Source of the DNA: Thunnus maccoyii
Taxonomy: Eukaryota > Chordata > Actinopteri > Scombriformes > Scombridae
NCBI RefSeq assembly: GCF_910596095.1
Contig: NC_056546.1
Location: 12,983,925-13,047,924 of the forward strand
Length of the DNA stretch: 64,000 nucleotides
Direction of reading: 5' to 3'
In this document: one piece after another, positions 49,290 through 61,300 of the stretch
Layout: every line of letters starts with the position of its first letter
Position numbering within the stretch: position 1 is the stretch's first letter
Notes under the pieces: model-generated
Told to the model about the DNA's origin: nothing
Seen by the model: only the letters and a program-made list of their open reading frames with translations
Database searches by the model: none
Position numbers and translations under genes: made by a program

Positions 49290-50639
49290 TTATTTGGCTT
49301 TGCGATTATATCAATAAAATCTCTTAACCTCAAACATTTGTCTCTGGCCTACAAGTTATAGGTTGAAATTTCAAAATGATTTTGTAATCCCCCGATGTAA
49401 ATGGGGCCTCAAAGCAGTTCTTATATCACTGTGCTCGTAAAAAAAGAACAAAAAGAGAAGCGATATGATAACTGACATACAATATTTACACTTTACAATG
49501 GCTTTTGAACATGTTACAGTTATGCAAATAAACACATTACATTTAGGATTTACAAATGGCATAAACATTTAACGACTAATCGACACAGCACTAACAAATA
49601 TTTTCCAGCGGAGAGCAGTTACTCTGACTGTCCAACACATCTGAACACTTCCAAATCAAGAAAAAGTGTTACTTTCACACTTATGTACACATATGCGACA
49701 CAGAAATGCCTGGCATTACTGATTTCAATCATTCTGCAGATGTGAGGAAAACATGCGCTGTGTTTGGATATACTGCAAAAACAAAATGCATCATCCAAAG
49801 CTTGATTGTGAACACTGACACAGTCAACGACAGGAAAAAAACGAACAAACAAACAAACAAACAAAAAAAACGGCGCTGTAAAATTTGAACAGTTGAATCC
49901 CTCCTTGTACAACAAGTCAACAACAAATAACATCAAGGAAAGTGCCTAACTCAAAGTGCAACGCCAAGCTCCGAATCTCATGAATGATGCAATGAATGCA
50001 TGAATAATCTCAGAGTTCAAGAATAACAGCCATACAAAATCCAAAAGGAATGTTATGAAGGCAAAAAAAAAAGGACGGTACAGATCCGGTAAAACATCTT
50101 GTTGGACACGGTTGAGGAGGAGCTTGGAAAGCTCACGACGCTGAAGTCATCTTGCTTGGCTCAGAAACTCGAGGACCAAGCGAGCGTTAATGTAAAACAT
50201 ACAAACATCAGAGTTAATGTTGAATTATTTGGTGTTGGTGTAATTCTCTGGAACACAATCAGTCTGTCAAATCTGTTCAGTTTCTGCAGCGTCTGCCAGA
50301 ATCAAGAGAAACATGATGAGCATCCAACAAATGCCCCGAGCAGTGTTCAATGTGTGAAAAGTATTAATCGTGTTTGCTCTGTACTGCGAAGGTGAACTTA
50401 TAAGGGAATGAAGGAGCGTGACTGTAAGACTGAAGAATGAGCCGATCGGATTGATCCCGCATTAAAAAAATGTAGTCCGAGGCTTTAATATGAGTTCAAC
50501 TATTTCAGTTTTTAAAATGATGAAACAGTTGTAGCTCCACAACGTGTTTTCTCACTTTCAGAGAAGAAAAGGTTTTATTGATTTTTACTGTATAGCACCG
50601 TGGAGGTGTGAATAGAGAAGATATATCTGGAGTTTAATA

Positions 50640-53335
50640 CATCATAAAAATGTGGGAAATGGGGACTGAGGTGGCCTTGCAGTCAGTTTTCTGCGAGCAT
50701 AGTGAAAGGGGGATGAAGGTCAGGGGTAGCGTTCATGTGCCTACTGCCCCCACGGGATGTAAGGAATATTGTAATATATGTTCACTTTGGGTCATTTGGG
50801 TGGGTGGGGCGGGATTTGGAGGGTTATGTGTGCATGTTTTCTTACTTGTCTTTGTCTTTTGCCTTTTCTTTCCCTTTCTTTCTCTTTTACTACATGTTCA
50901 TTGCACTTGGGATGATATTAAAACGATATAATGCACAGGCCTGAAAGATTATAAAAAATCTCCCTATGGCAAAGATACTGAAAGTGGTTACATGGAATAT
51001 AAATGGTTCTCGTAACCCGGTAAAACATAGGAGATGTCTGGCATATTTAAAAGGGAAAAATGTGGATGTAGCCTTTATACAAGAAACCCATTTCACAGAA
51101 TTAGAAACAATGTGGAAAAGAGACTGGGTAGGAAACATAGTGCATAGTTCTTATTCAAGAAAAAGAAATGGTGTGGTTATTTTATTTAAGAAGCATTTGA
51201 ATATTGATCTTTTGAAACTATGCAAGGATCACCAGGGATGAGTTATTTGTGTCAAAACCATATTATACGCAGTTAAAATGAATCTTTGTAATATCTATCT
51301 ATCTATCTATATCTTTCTAATGTTGAGGATCCTGTTTTTGTACATAAATTACATTTTCAAATATTCAAGCATAGAGGTTAGAAAGACCATCTTCAAATTA
51401 AATGACGGCAAATCCTCGGGGTTAGATGGTTTGCTCATAGAATATTATAAATCTTTCAATGACATACTAGCCCAAAGATTAACAGATGTGGTTATAGAAG
51501 CATTTCAAATAAAAAAGACTACATGAGTCCTTCAGGGAGGCCCTGATAACTCTTATCCCCAAAAAGGATAGAGACTTAATGGATCCTTTTAATTATCATA
51601 TTATCGTATTTCATTGAGTAATGCTGATGGAAAGGTGCTATCAAAGACCCCAGCTGCCAGATTACAGAGAGTTCTTCCAAGTATTACTCATCATGCCCAA
51701 GTGGGCTTTATGAAGAATAGGAGCTCAACCGACAGTATTCGGCTCTTTCTGTATGTTATTTGGCTTAACAGGTCAACATCCTGCCCTGTCGCTGCGCTTT
51801 CTCTGGACGCAGAGAAGGCAGCCAAGCAGGGATGTCCAATGTCATCCCTCTTATTTCTTTTAGCTTTAGAACCATTAGTTATATCTATAAAAATGCAGAG
51901 AGAGGGAGCCAGGAGCATAAGCTTTTTTTATATGCAGATGATATTTTGTTGCTGCTAAGGGACCCTATTTCCTCAATTTCTCCTCTCATGGAAACAGTAC
52001 AGAAGTTCTCTAAGATATCAAGATACAGGGTCAACTGGCATAAATCAGAAGCAATGCCTATATCTGCAAACATTCAGGTGTGCAGGACATCAGTCTTATT
52101 TTTGACCACTCCAGGAAGGTATGGCATATGACACACATAATGATGAAGGGATCTCTCTATACGTAGGGACATGTTTCTGTATGGAATAATCCTGAGAGCT
52201 GTTTGGGAAAGAAGTCTATTTATTGAGAAAAACCAGTAAAAGAGGGAGTGCGTACTTTTGGAGATCTTCACATGGATGAATTATATCTTTCATTTGATGA
52301 GATGTGTGCTCTGTATACTTTGAATTGTAAGGATGTTTGGAGATAAATGCAAATCAAAAGCTGTGTAACCAAAGTGTATACTGTTGAGATGCACAAAGGA
52401 ACAATTGTGATTGAGGAGCTTTTTTCCAGCTTCAGTATTTTATAAAATGTTATGAAAAGTGAATAGTGTTATTTGTGACAGTTTGGGAATCGTATGGCAA
52501 AATGTCTCGAAATGTGAAATAGATAGGGAGACATGGTCTCATATTGTATCAAATAGTAGGGGGAATATAAAGCTAAGGGTAGAGGTAACCTATTTAAGGT
52601 TTTGAACAGAGTTTACAACACACCCATCAAATTACACTGGATGAGGCTGAACCAGGATAAGATGTGCTGGAGGTGTAGAGGAGCATAAGGCTCGCTTCTT
52701 TACACACTGTGGGACTATCCTGTCATACAGCCAGTGAGGGGCAGGGCAATTTAAAATTGTATGCATGAGAATTGTTTCAATGCTCAGATTAGTCCTCAAA
52801 TACTGGACTGAAAGACCTTCTTTAATAAAGAGGTGGGACAGTTTTATTAAACAACTCAAGATACAAGAATAATGAATTGGTATTTGTATTTGTTCCTTTG
52901 TGCATTTTAAATTTGTGCATCCTTGTGTTATATTGGCCATTACGTGTATTTCTTACAATGTACACTGTACGTATAGAGTATACAAGCATAACGTACTGTA
53001 TGTATGAGTGCATGTGCCGTATGTACAGTGTGTATAAGTGTATGTATATGTCAGTTTATGGTTATGCATATGATATGTACATATACTTTCTCTTCTTTTC
53101 CCGGTGCTATTTTTCGGAAGGTAACACAAATATCGCATGTTATATCATCCAAGTGTATATTTATTATTGTTATTGTCAAGGTTGTTAAGTATCATGTTAC
53201 TTTTTCTTGTCACTTTAGCTTTGTATCAAATGATTATTTTTTCCACTTATGTGCGTTATTATGTTTTGTTTGTTACTGTGTATTATGTTGTTGGTTGTTT
53301 AAAAATATATATATATATATATTTAAAAAAAAGTG
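50640..53335 (+). mobile_element. L1/Tx1-like non-LTR retrotransposon, degraded
   Basis: ORF2 starts at 50966 with MAKILKVVTWNINGSRNPVK. This is the start of an AP endonuclease domain, with FIQETHF holding the catalytic Glu, and it remains open to 51241. A stop and an internal deletion follow, with an ATCT tetranucleotide run at 51292-51312. Reverse-transcriptase pieces follow: KTIFKLNDGKSSGLDGLLIE (51397-51456), VGFMKNRSSTDSIRLFLYV (51700-51757), KQGCPMSSLLFLLALEPLV (about 51822-51880) and HKLFLYADDILLLLRDP (about 51916-51966), so the YADD active site is kept. Downstream frames are broken. The 3' end is probably the TTTAAAAATATA/A-rich tail near 53300-53335. Inserted antisense to ADAM12, downstream of its stop. 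Confidence 0.85.
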
Positions 53336-53336
53336 A
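53306..53336 (+). repeat. AT tract and A-rich tail
   Basis: Nine TA units followed by TTTAAAAAAAA, at the likely 3' end of the L1/Tx1-like element. Confidence 0.7.
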
Positions 53337-53860
53337 ATAAGTGAATGTCACTGCTCTGTGGGCCACAAACTAATGCTGTCGACTTGCTGAGTTGTGCTCC
53401 GTTTCCCTTTATCGTCAAAACAAACTTTTTTGCGCGTCAATTATTCAAGCAACTTCACAGGTTATAAAAAACATCATATATTTCAGCATTTTGTTTGAGA
53501 AAAAAGTATAAAAGTCACCAAAGAAAATATGCAAAAGAAATATCCTAAACAACACCATGTTCCTTTTAGTTTCTCCAAACTCTTCCTCAGGGAAAATCAC
53601 TCTTTCTTGGAGTGCTCTGTGCACAATCCCGAAGTTAAATATCGTAGTTAAATAGATAAATAGTTTATTGGTACCTGAGCAAGGACAACAAAGCACCTTT
53701 TAGAGGCGTAGCACTGAGATGTGATGTTAGCCCCCTTTCGCTAGAAACGCTGCAACACTTCCAATTGTCCGAAAGGTCTTACAGGGTCTCAGTAATTAGT
53801 GCAAATCAAGAAAGTCTCCGCTTAGTGGTAGGAGATCTACTCGTCCATGACGTCGAGAGC

Positions 53861-55365
53861 TCAGCAATCCTTGTGAGTCTTTGGTGGTCTGTAGGGCAAC
53901 ACCGGCACAGGTCTGAAATGTAAAAAGAGGCACGAATACATGATGTCATTAAGACAGCAACGATGAAATTTTGATCCTCTATTTGTCTTAAATACAAATT
54001 CACATTATAAGATGCTGTCACATTAACATAAAAGATGCAGCAGTGCAACATTAAATGCACACACAGAGATTAATTCCACATCTTATTAAGAGAAGTGTAA
54101 TATATGAGATATATGAGAGATATGAATGAAAAGTGCCGTCACCTCTTATGCACAGAGAAAATTAAAGTGGTTCAATAATGCAGGAAACTGCAAATGAGCC
54201 AAATGAAGTTGAGCTTTTTCTCACGTCTGATCCCTCGCAGTGTGAGGCGAAGACAGTATATATAGTAATAGTACTCTACACTCTACATATAGCATTTGAG
54301 CAAATAGGAATTTGCTGTGCATGCCTCTCACACACACGATGATCATTAATTAATAACTGTAAGAGAACAGAAACCACTCCTTTTCCTTGCTATCATTACC
54401 TTCCTGCAGTGCCACTGCTCGCTCTCGTGCACTGGGTGCCAATTATCGTGCAAGTGTTAAAGCTTTTTCTGTAAGGTTCTTGTCACATCTAATTAAAGTT
54501 GTAACTAACATTTATATAACAGACACCTACTGTATGTCTGAATGACTTTAGATAGATGGAGCATATGATTCCTGTCACGTTGTACTGACCTGCTGGGTAA
54601 TGGGATGGTGGGTGGAGTGGGGATAGGTATGGGCAGGGGTCCATTTACAGGGATGTGGATCCCCGCTGGTGTTGCACTGTGACCCAGCCGAGTGCTCCTC
54701 CCTAGTGGGTCGGCAGGAAGAGGTTTCTGGGGTGGACTGGGTTTCTCGAAATCCTGAAGAAGAGAAGAGATGCATGAGTATAGTATTAAGTTCATCAGAT
54801 ATGTGTGTATATGTGTACGTATATGTACTAATAAAAAAAAGATTTAGTTCAAGGTTTAGTATCTTGAGGAATTACAGCATTTTTTTTCAAATTAATCAAT
54901 TTTCAAATGCAGATTAGCTTCACTGAAAGCTTTAAAACTGTACTTAGTCTTGAAGCGATGTCGAAATATCCCATTCCTTAGCTGGCATTAATTTGAAAAA
55001 CACCACAAAGCACATTATCCTTATCTTGAGACACAGTGTTTAGAAACCAAATCCATGAAACCTGAATAATATGTGGCATGCGACCTTCTATCTCCCTTTA
55101 AATATGGATTATCTGTAGAGCAGCTATCTGCAGACAAAAGCAGACACGTTTCACTAGAGGGCACTGTGTTATCAGCAGCTTCTCTGAATTCCCACAGTTA
55201 ACATGAGATGAATCCCAAACCTCCTCCTCGTCCACCACCACCTCTGTGGCGGTGCTGTGTGAGTGTGGAAGGTTATCGGAATGAGGTGCCATCATGTGTT
55301 ACTAATCTACAGCGAGGAGGCGAGGCAGTGATAAACATCTGCTACCAGCAGCCAGGCTACCGTCA

Positions 55366-55396
<31 letters not shown>

Positions 55397-58300
55397 GTGC
55401 ACAGTACAACCCCCCATCCGCCCACGCCATGCCACAACACACACACACACACCCACCCCGCCCCACACACACACACACACTCAGAGGAATACACAGTGAT
55501 GGGACAAACTTAAAGTAATATGCACACAGCAAAAAAAAAGAATTCTACATCATGCATGGGAAGGTTTAGAAAATTCATGAATACAGCCAAGATGTGACTG
55601 AGTTTGTCTCATCAACATACAGAGTTATAAACCAGTGAGTGTTCATTGCTGTGTGACCCAGAGGACTCCAGTGCAGCCGAGTTCACGTCAGGAAGACTTT
55701 GCATGAATGTGATTTTTACCTGAGTGACCTAACTAAGAGTGATTATTATGATTATTACTATATTACAGTATGTATGTGCTGTTCCCATGCATGTAGATGC
55801 AGAGAAGGGGTTTCTGGCACAACTTCACCTACATCCAAGGTGCACGGAGAACGGAAAGAGGTCTAAAGAGGTCAAAACTCTAGCAACACTTGTACTATAT
55901 AGAACGACTTTATTGTTTGACCAACGCGTTTTGGCTTGTGGCCTTCATCAGGGTCGTCATTAAACACATTACAAACAACATTTCTGTTCCCATGCATGCG
56001 CTATATGAAAGCACTCCTGTCCACATACTTTTGTGTACTTTTGGTCTGGGGGTGTTTTTCATGTTTTGGGTGTTGGGCACCTTAATTCGAATTTCCAAGA
56101 GGAAACTACCACAGCTACCACAGGCGTTTTCTGCGGCCCAAGGTAGTGGGGTGTGTTTCCACAGCGTGAAAGGAAACACCTCGCACTCCTTATTTGGAAG
56201 ATCCTGCCTCAAAATGTAAAAAATGACACCGACCATAAGCAGCAAGTCTGGACTTCAAACAAGCGCCAATGCAAACCAATAGGTGATGTCACACGTCAAC
56301 ACGTCTATCTTTATATAGTCTATGTTTCAATTAAATGTTAATGCTGCAGCATAGATGATATTTTAGACACGCTTCCAACTTTGCGGCAACAGTTAGGGGA
56401 ATGCCCTTTCCTGTTTCAACATGATAATGCCCCCCTGCACAAAGCCAGGTCCACAGAGAAATGGTTTTCCCAGCTTGGTGCAGAAGAACATGACTGCCCT
56501 GCACAGAGGCTCTGACCTCAACCCCAACTAATACCTTCGAGATGACTTGGAACAATGACCGTGAGCCAGGCATTATCCAACCTCATTGATGCTCTTGTGG
56601 CACAATGAGAGCAAATCCCTGCAGCTAGATACAAGGAGCACCTGCACACTGAATCAGAGCTCCCTTTACTTTTATTTGCGATGTTTTGATCAACTATAGG
56701 TCTTCCTCAGGCAAAAACTCTGCAGCTAGGCTCCAAAGTTTTGTGAAAAAAGAGAAAATGAAACGTTCAAGAATCACATATGGCTGGAATGTTTGGATGT
56801 CCAAATACTTTTGGCCATGTAGTGTATGGGAGCAATGTCTTGCTCCAATTGATTTCCAATGATTTCCAATGTATCACAAGTCACACTTGTATACTGTGCC
56901 ACCTATACTCCACAGTGAATTACAGGTAATCAGTAAGAAGTAACTGAAACAACATCAATTCAAACAATTCATACAAGCAAAAAGATGCCATATAATATTC
57001 ATTAGCTGAGGAGCACTGTAGTTGCTTCTTAACTGAGAACAAAATGTTTTTAAAAACTTAAAATTTGCCAAATTCTCCGCCTGCAACAGCCCAGAGCTAC
57101 TCAGATGAAGTTAAAAACAAGAGATGCCCCACAGAGGTTGAAACGTTATGATGCTTTAATCAGATTGAGCTCCGTTAGCAGCACAGCAGGTTGGATTCTA
57201 CATCACAATCCCATGTGGATATTGTTCTTACTTGTTGAGAGTTTTGGGGTAATAAAACATACACAGTGGGGGATTCCTGTGATCCCATTAGAGGAATCTG
57301 TGTGAAAATTAACTGAAACTAACTGTATTTCACTGACTTCCACACACAGCGCACCACCCACTGTGATCTTAACTTCTGACAAACTCCTACATGTGTAAGT
57401 TATGGCAAGTTTAGTTTAAAAGAAGAGTAATAACTCTTCCTCCAGAAACACAGAAAATCAGGCTCATTTTCCAGGGAGTGTACAAGAGAAAACAAAGATG
57501 TAAACGCATAGATGCATCCACTCAAACGCAAGAATAATCCAGGACCCATGTGCATTCTAATGCCGCTCTTGGCAGAAAACCTCACACTGTAACTGGAGTC
57601 TCGCTGGTGTTCACATGTCTTAATTCAAAATGAAGGATTGCACTGTCCTCTGTGGCTTGAGAAAGATCTATGAGCCTTGGGCTTACAAGCACCTTTCAAA
57701 ACTCACCAGAGGAACTGAAAAATGCGTGGTCGTCTGGCCAAAAACAAAGCTATTTTTCTAAGTTCCTGAAAAGATGACATTTTGGGAGAGGCATGGTTTT
57801 CCCTCAACAGTGTGATGAGACTGCAGTCTGCTTTTGCTGAGAACCTGCACTGGGTTAGAGCTTATTTGCTTCACATTTATTTGACTCTACAGGTATCTGA
57901 TATGTATTTTTCCCTTCAGCCGGCCAAGATAATAACAAGCAGCTTTGTTTGTGAGAATTCTCAGCTCGCACGCTGTTTTCTCTTCACGTATTGCTTCATT
58001 GTAATAAATGCAGAATTGGCTTTATTCCCCTGGAAACACCTCGGCGTTAATAGTGTGCAGTCCACACAAAGGCACAGATAGCCTGTGAAAAAGTCATAAA
58101 AGAAGACATATTGGTATAGACAGCAAGAGAGCCTGTGTCAAGTATTACAATACCCTTGTAATACACTTTCAATTTAAGGATTGATGCCCTGTACGTCCTT
58201 GTTGGCCTGTTATTAAATCTCAACAGAACCTTCTATCCTGTCTCTAACCTACATGTGCCATCTATACTTGCTCCATCTGTTTCATTACAGCGAAATGAGC

Positions 58301-61300
58301 TAGTAGATATTAGCAGGTAGCAGGGTTTCATTGTTTTGGCAGGCTTGTGAGCAGCCTATTTATAAAGCAAACACTGGCCTTTCAAGCTAAAGTGCATCTT
58401 TAGTTGGCGCACATTCATAGCTGTATTGGTGATATGCTGCACTGCTTGATGTGGACACTACAAAACCATCTACAGCTGCTTGTGTTGCTAGTTGTTCCTG
58501 CTGCTCACCTGAGTGATTAACCTTGGGAGATAGAAAAATTTGATCTGCACACGCTTCTCCCTTAAGTCCTTCACGCTCTGGTTTCACATCTGGGATTATG
58601 TTATGCTCTTTATCCAGCAAAGACAAAGCGTCATATCACAAAGCTAATGTCTCCCCCCCCCCCCCTTTTTTTTTTTAAAGCAGCACACATCTGCCAATTT
58701 CCTCATGCACCCCGCTGCGGCTCACACAGACAACAATCCTCACTACGCTGGTACACAATCGAATCAGGATTTGGATCAACTGCCAGAGCAGACAGATGGA
58801 TTTACTATCTCCACTGCATCCAATACTGCTGGTGCAGCAGAATCCGGCGCCTTAATCAGGAGTTGGGTCACAGGGAAGGAGACGGATTGAAATTTGCAGT
58901 CGATATGTGGGCAAGCAGGCTGACCGCAGTGCAGAAATGCAGCGAATTCCTGTATCCAACACTTTGCTATAACCTTTAAAAAGATGATACAGGTGGCTGT
59001 ACAAGTTTTAGACCATTAGCTACAGTTTGCATAAATTGTACACTTCCATAAACCATTTTTAAACAGTACCTGAGTTTTTTAGATTGATTTCCTACCTTTC
59101 ATTCCATGCCATTGGTTTTAGCTTATTACAGTATGAAATTCATAAGACTTTTGCTAGACATAGGTAATCCATCACAGTGAGCACTTCTCCTGCTTTATTA
59201 TCGTTGAAGTTACATTACTACCAAGAGGTAATGCAGAGTGAGCAGGAAATTATTTGAAAACTCTTCTTCATTGCTGTTTTCAAGAATAGTAGGATGTTTG
59301 AGAAATGAATAAAATCACATTATTTTACAATGTTTGCGCTTGTTGTATGTCTCATACTTTGGGTTGGATTTCTTGACAACATACAGTAGTTCATGATTGC
59401 AGTGTTTTTAGCAGCTCACTCAAATCTCAAAGGTCCTTAAATGCACCACTAAAGAAAGTGTTTTCCAAAGAGTTTCTCACAGTGTCATTAACATGCAATG
59501 AGAATGTAACTTGACAAGAACAGTTTCAAGTTTCAAGTCTCTGCAGGTTTATTTTCCTACTTTACTCAGATAAAATGAAATGAATGGTTGCATTGGATAT
59601 AGAAGATCAATGTAGAAACCTAAGGTATGGTTTAGAAAACGGTCAGGAGTAATGTACAGTAAAGTGTGCACAACGTGAATTTACAACATGCAAAACTGTA
59701 AGAATGGTCCATTAAAGCTGTGATCTACAATTTATGACACAGTAAAAGCTACAAATTCGAGTGAAAACAGAATGTGTGGTAAAAAATAAAAGCATTCATT
59801 GACATTTTTGGAAACAAACCTGGTCTATTCTGTATGACGACTGCTGGCGTGGCAGACTGAGGAAAGGTGGCACTCTGGGTGGCGAGACGGCGGTGTGGGC
59901 AGGCAGGACTCTGTGGTGGACTGGAAGAGGGGGCAGGGTGGGCTGGCCCACACTCAGGGACACCGGCATGGGCTGGCTGATGTGCAGGGGCTGGTAGAGG
60001 GGTAGTCTGCGCAGGCTGTGAGAGTGGAAGTTGTGGGGGGGGAGAAGAGGCTCCGCGCTCAGGAGAGATGGCTGGAAAGAGGAGAGAAAATTATTTTCAG
60101 CAGTTCCATCAGTTATGTGTTACAGTACGCCACCACTACTCTTTTTAAAAGCATGGGTGTTACTAATAACATTAACAATAGCTCAATTCAATCCAGTTGA
60201 CCCAGTAAGCCATGTCAGTGTGAAAGTGAGCCAGTATGAACAATACCAGTCCCCTGAAACTGAAACACCAAAATGGAACCAAGCAATCATTAATTTTAAT
60301 CATTTACATCTTTTCCTACTTACTTTTCCTACTGTGACTTGTAAAAATGTGTTATTTTAACAATTCGGTAAGTTTATTGACAAAAATACAAGATGGCCAG
60401 CTATTTTGATGATGTTTAAGACATTTATGAAGCAAAAGTGCCAAATACTCTGGTTCCAGCTTCTCAAGTCTGAGGAATTACTGCTTTTCTCTGTTTTGTA
60501 TGATTGTAAATAGAATAGTTTTTGGTTGTAGACTTCAGATAGTCATATAAAACAAGTTGAACTGGAGGTTTTCATAGATCCACTTGTTTTCTAGTAGAGA
60601 CCTGAGCCAGGACCCCATCAGAATGAACATCGTTCTGCTGTTGTGGGTCTCGGGTTTGTGTGTCAATACGTGTAATGCCTGCGTGGACTCCCTATTCGCT
60701 CTGATCATGTACTGCTTCATAATCATCACAGGCAGGAGAACATTTTGTTTTCTGAGGGTGAACTGTGAAGTACAGAAAAAAAATACATGTATTGCTTTTC
60801 GATTGATGAGTGCTGCTCATTAATTCAGTGCAGGTCTTCTCTGTTTTAGTGTCTTTGGACTGATTTTGATCATGATTTCCTCTGGTCTATTTGAAGCGGG
60901 TTTTACTTCTTACTTACTTACTGGATCAAGATCGGTGTAGGTAAGTTTTTCACTGGTTCAAAATTTTGGATCTGTAAACACCTCTAATTTGAAGATGTCA
61001 TATATATACCACATTATGACAACTTATAGACTAAACAATGAATAGATTAACTGAAAAAATAATCACCAGATTGATCAATAATGAAAATAATCAAAGTAAT
61101 AAGTTGCAGCCATAGTCTTGTGAGATGAATATTGAAAAGCTATAACCATAGTCATATAGTCATAAGGCATAAAAAGTAAAACTCCACTTCAGTCATGAAC
61201 TCTCATTAGTGTGAAATAGTTGATGTCAGAATAAGTCGTAAAACTGGAAAACAACATTATTAGATATGATAATAGAATAATAGAATATATAAGCTATTTT

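Larger units (their letters stand above)
49289..53860 (-). other. ADAM12 3' flank / possible long 3' UTR
   Basis: Downstream of the ADAM12 stop on the minus strand. A minus-strand AATAAA (TTTATT at 49289-49294) is one candidate end of a very long UTR; another TTTATT lies near 53663. The stretch 49380-50600 is clean non-repetitive DNA. An L1/Tx1-like element occupies about 50640-53335. Which part is transcribed with ADAM12 cannot be decided from sequence. Confidence 0.3.
54754..59819 (-). other. ADAM12 intron holding several repeats
   Basis: This 5.1-kb intron lies between the 84-residue exon and the KPSPPQKP exon. It contains TA and CA tracts (55375-55480), two hammerhead-like strings, a Tc1/mariner relic and a C/T homopolymer pair. 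No additional exon with consistent splice sites was found. Confidence 0.6.

Noticed and set aside
55098-55295. Acidic minus-strand frame ([14 protein letters not shown]) as a possible ADAM12 alternative exon
   Set aside because: No good acceptor or donor around it and no similarity to known ADAM12 tails.
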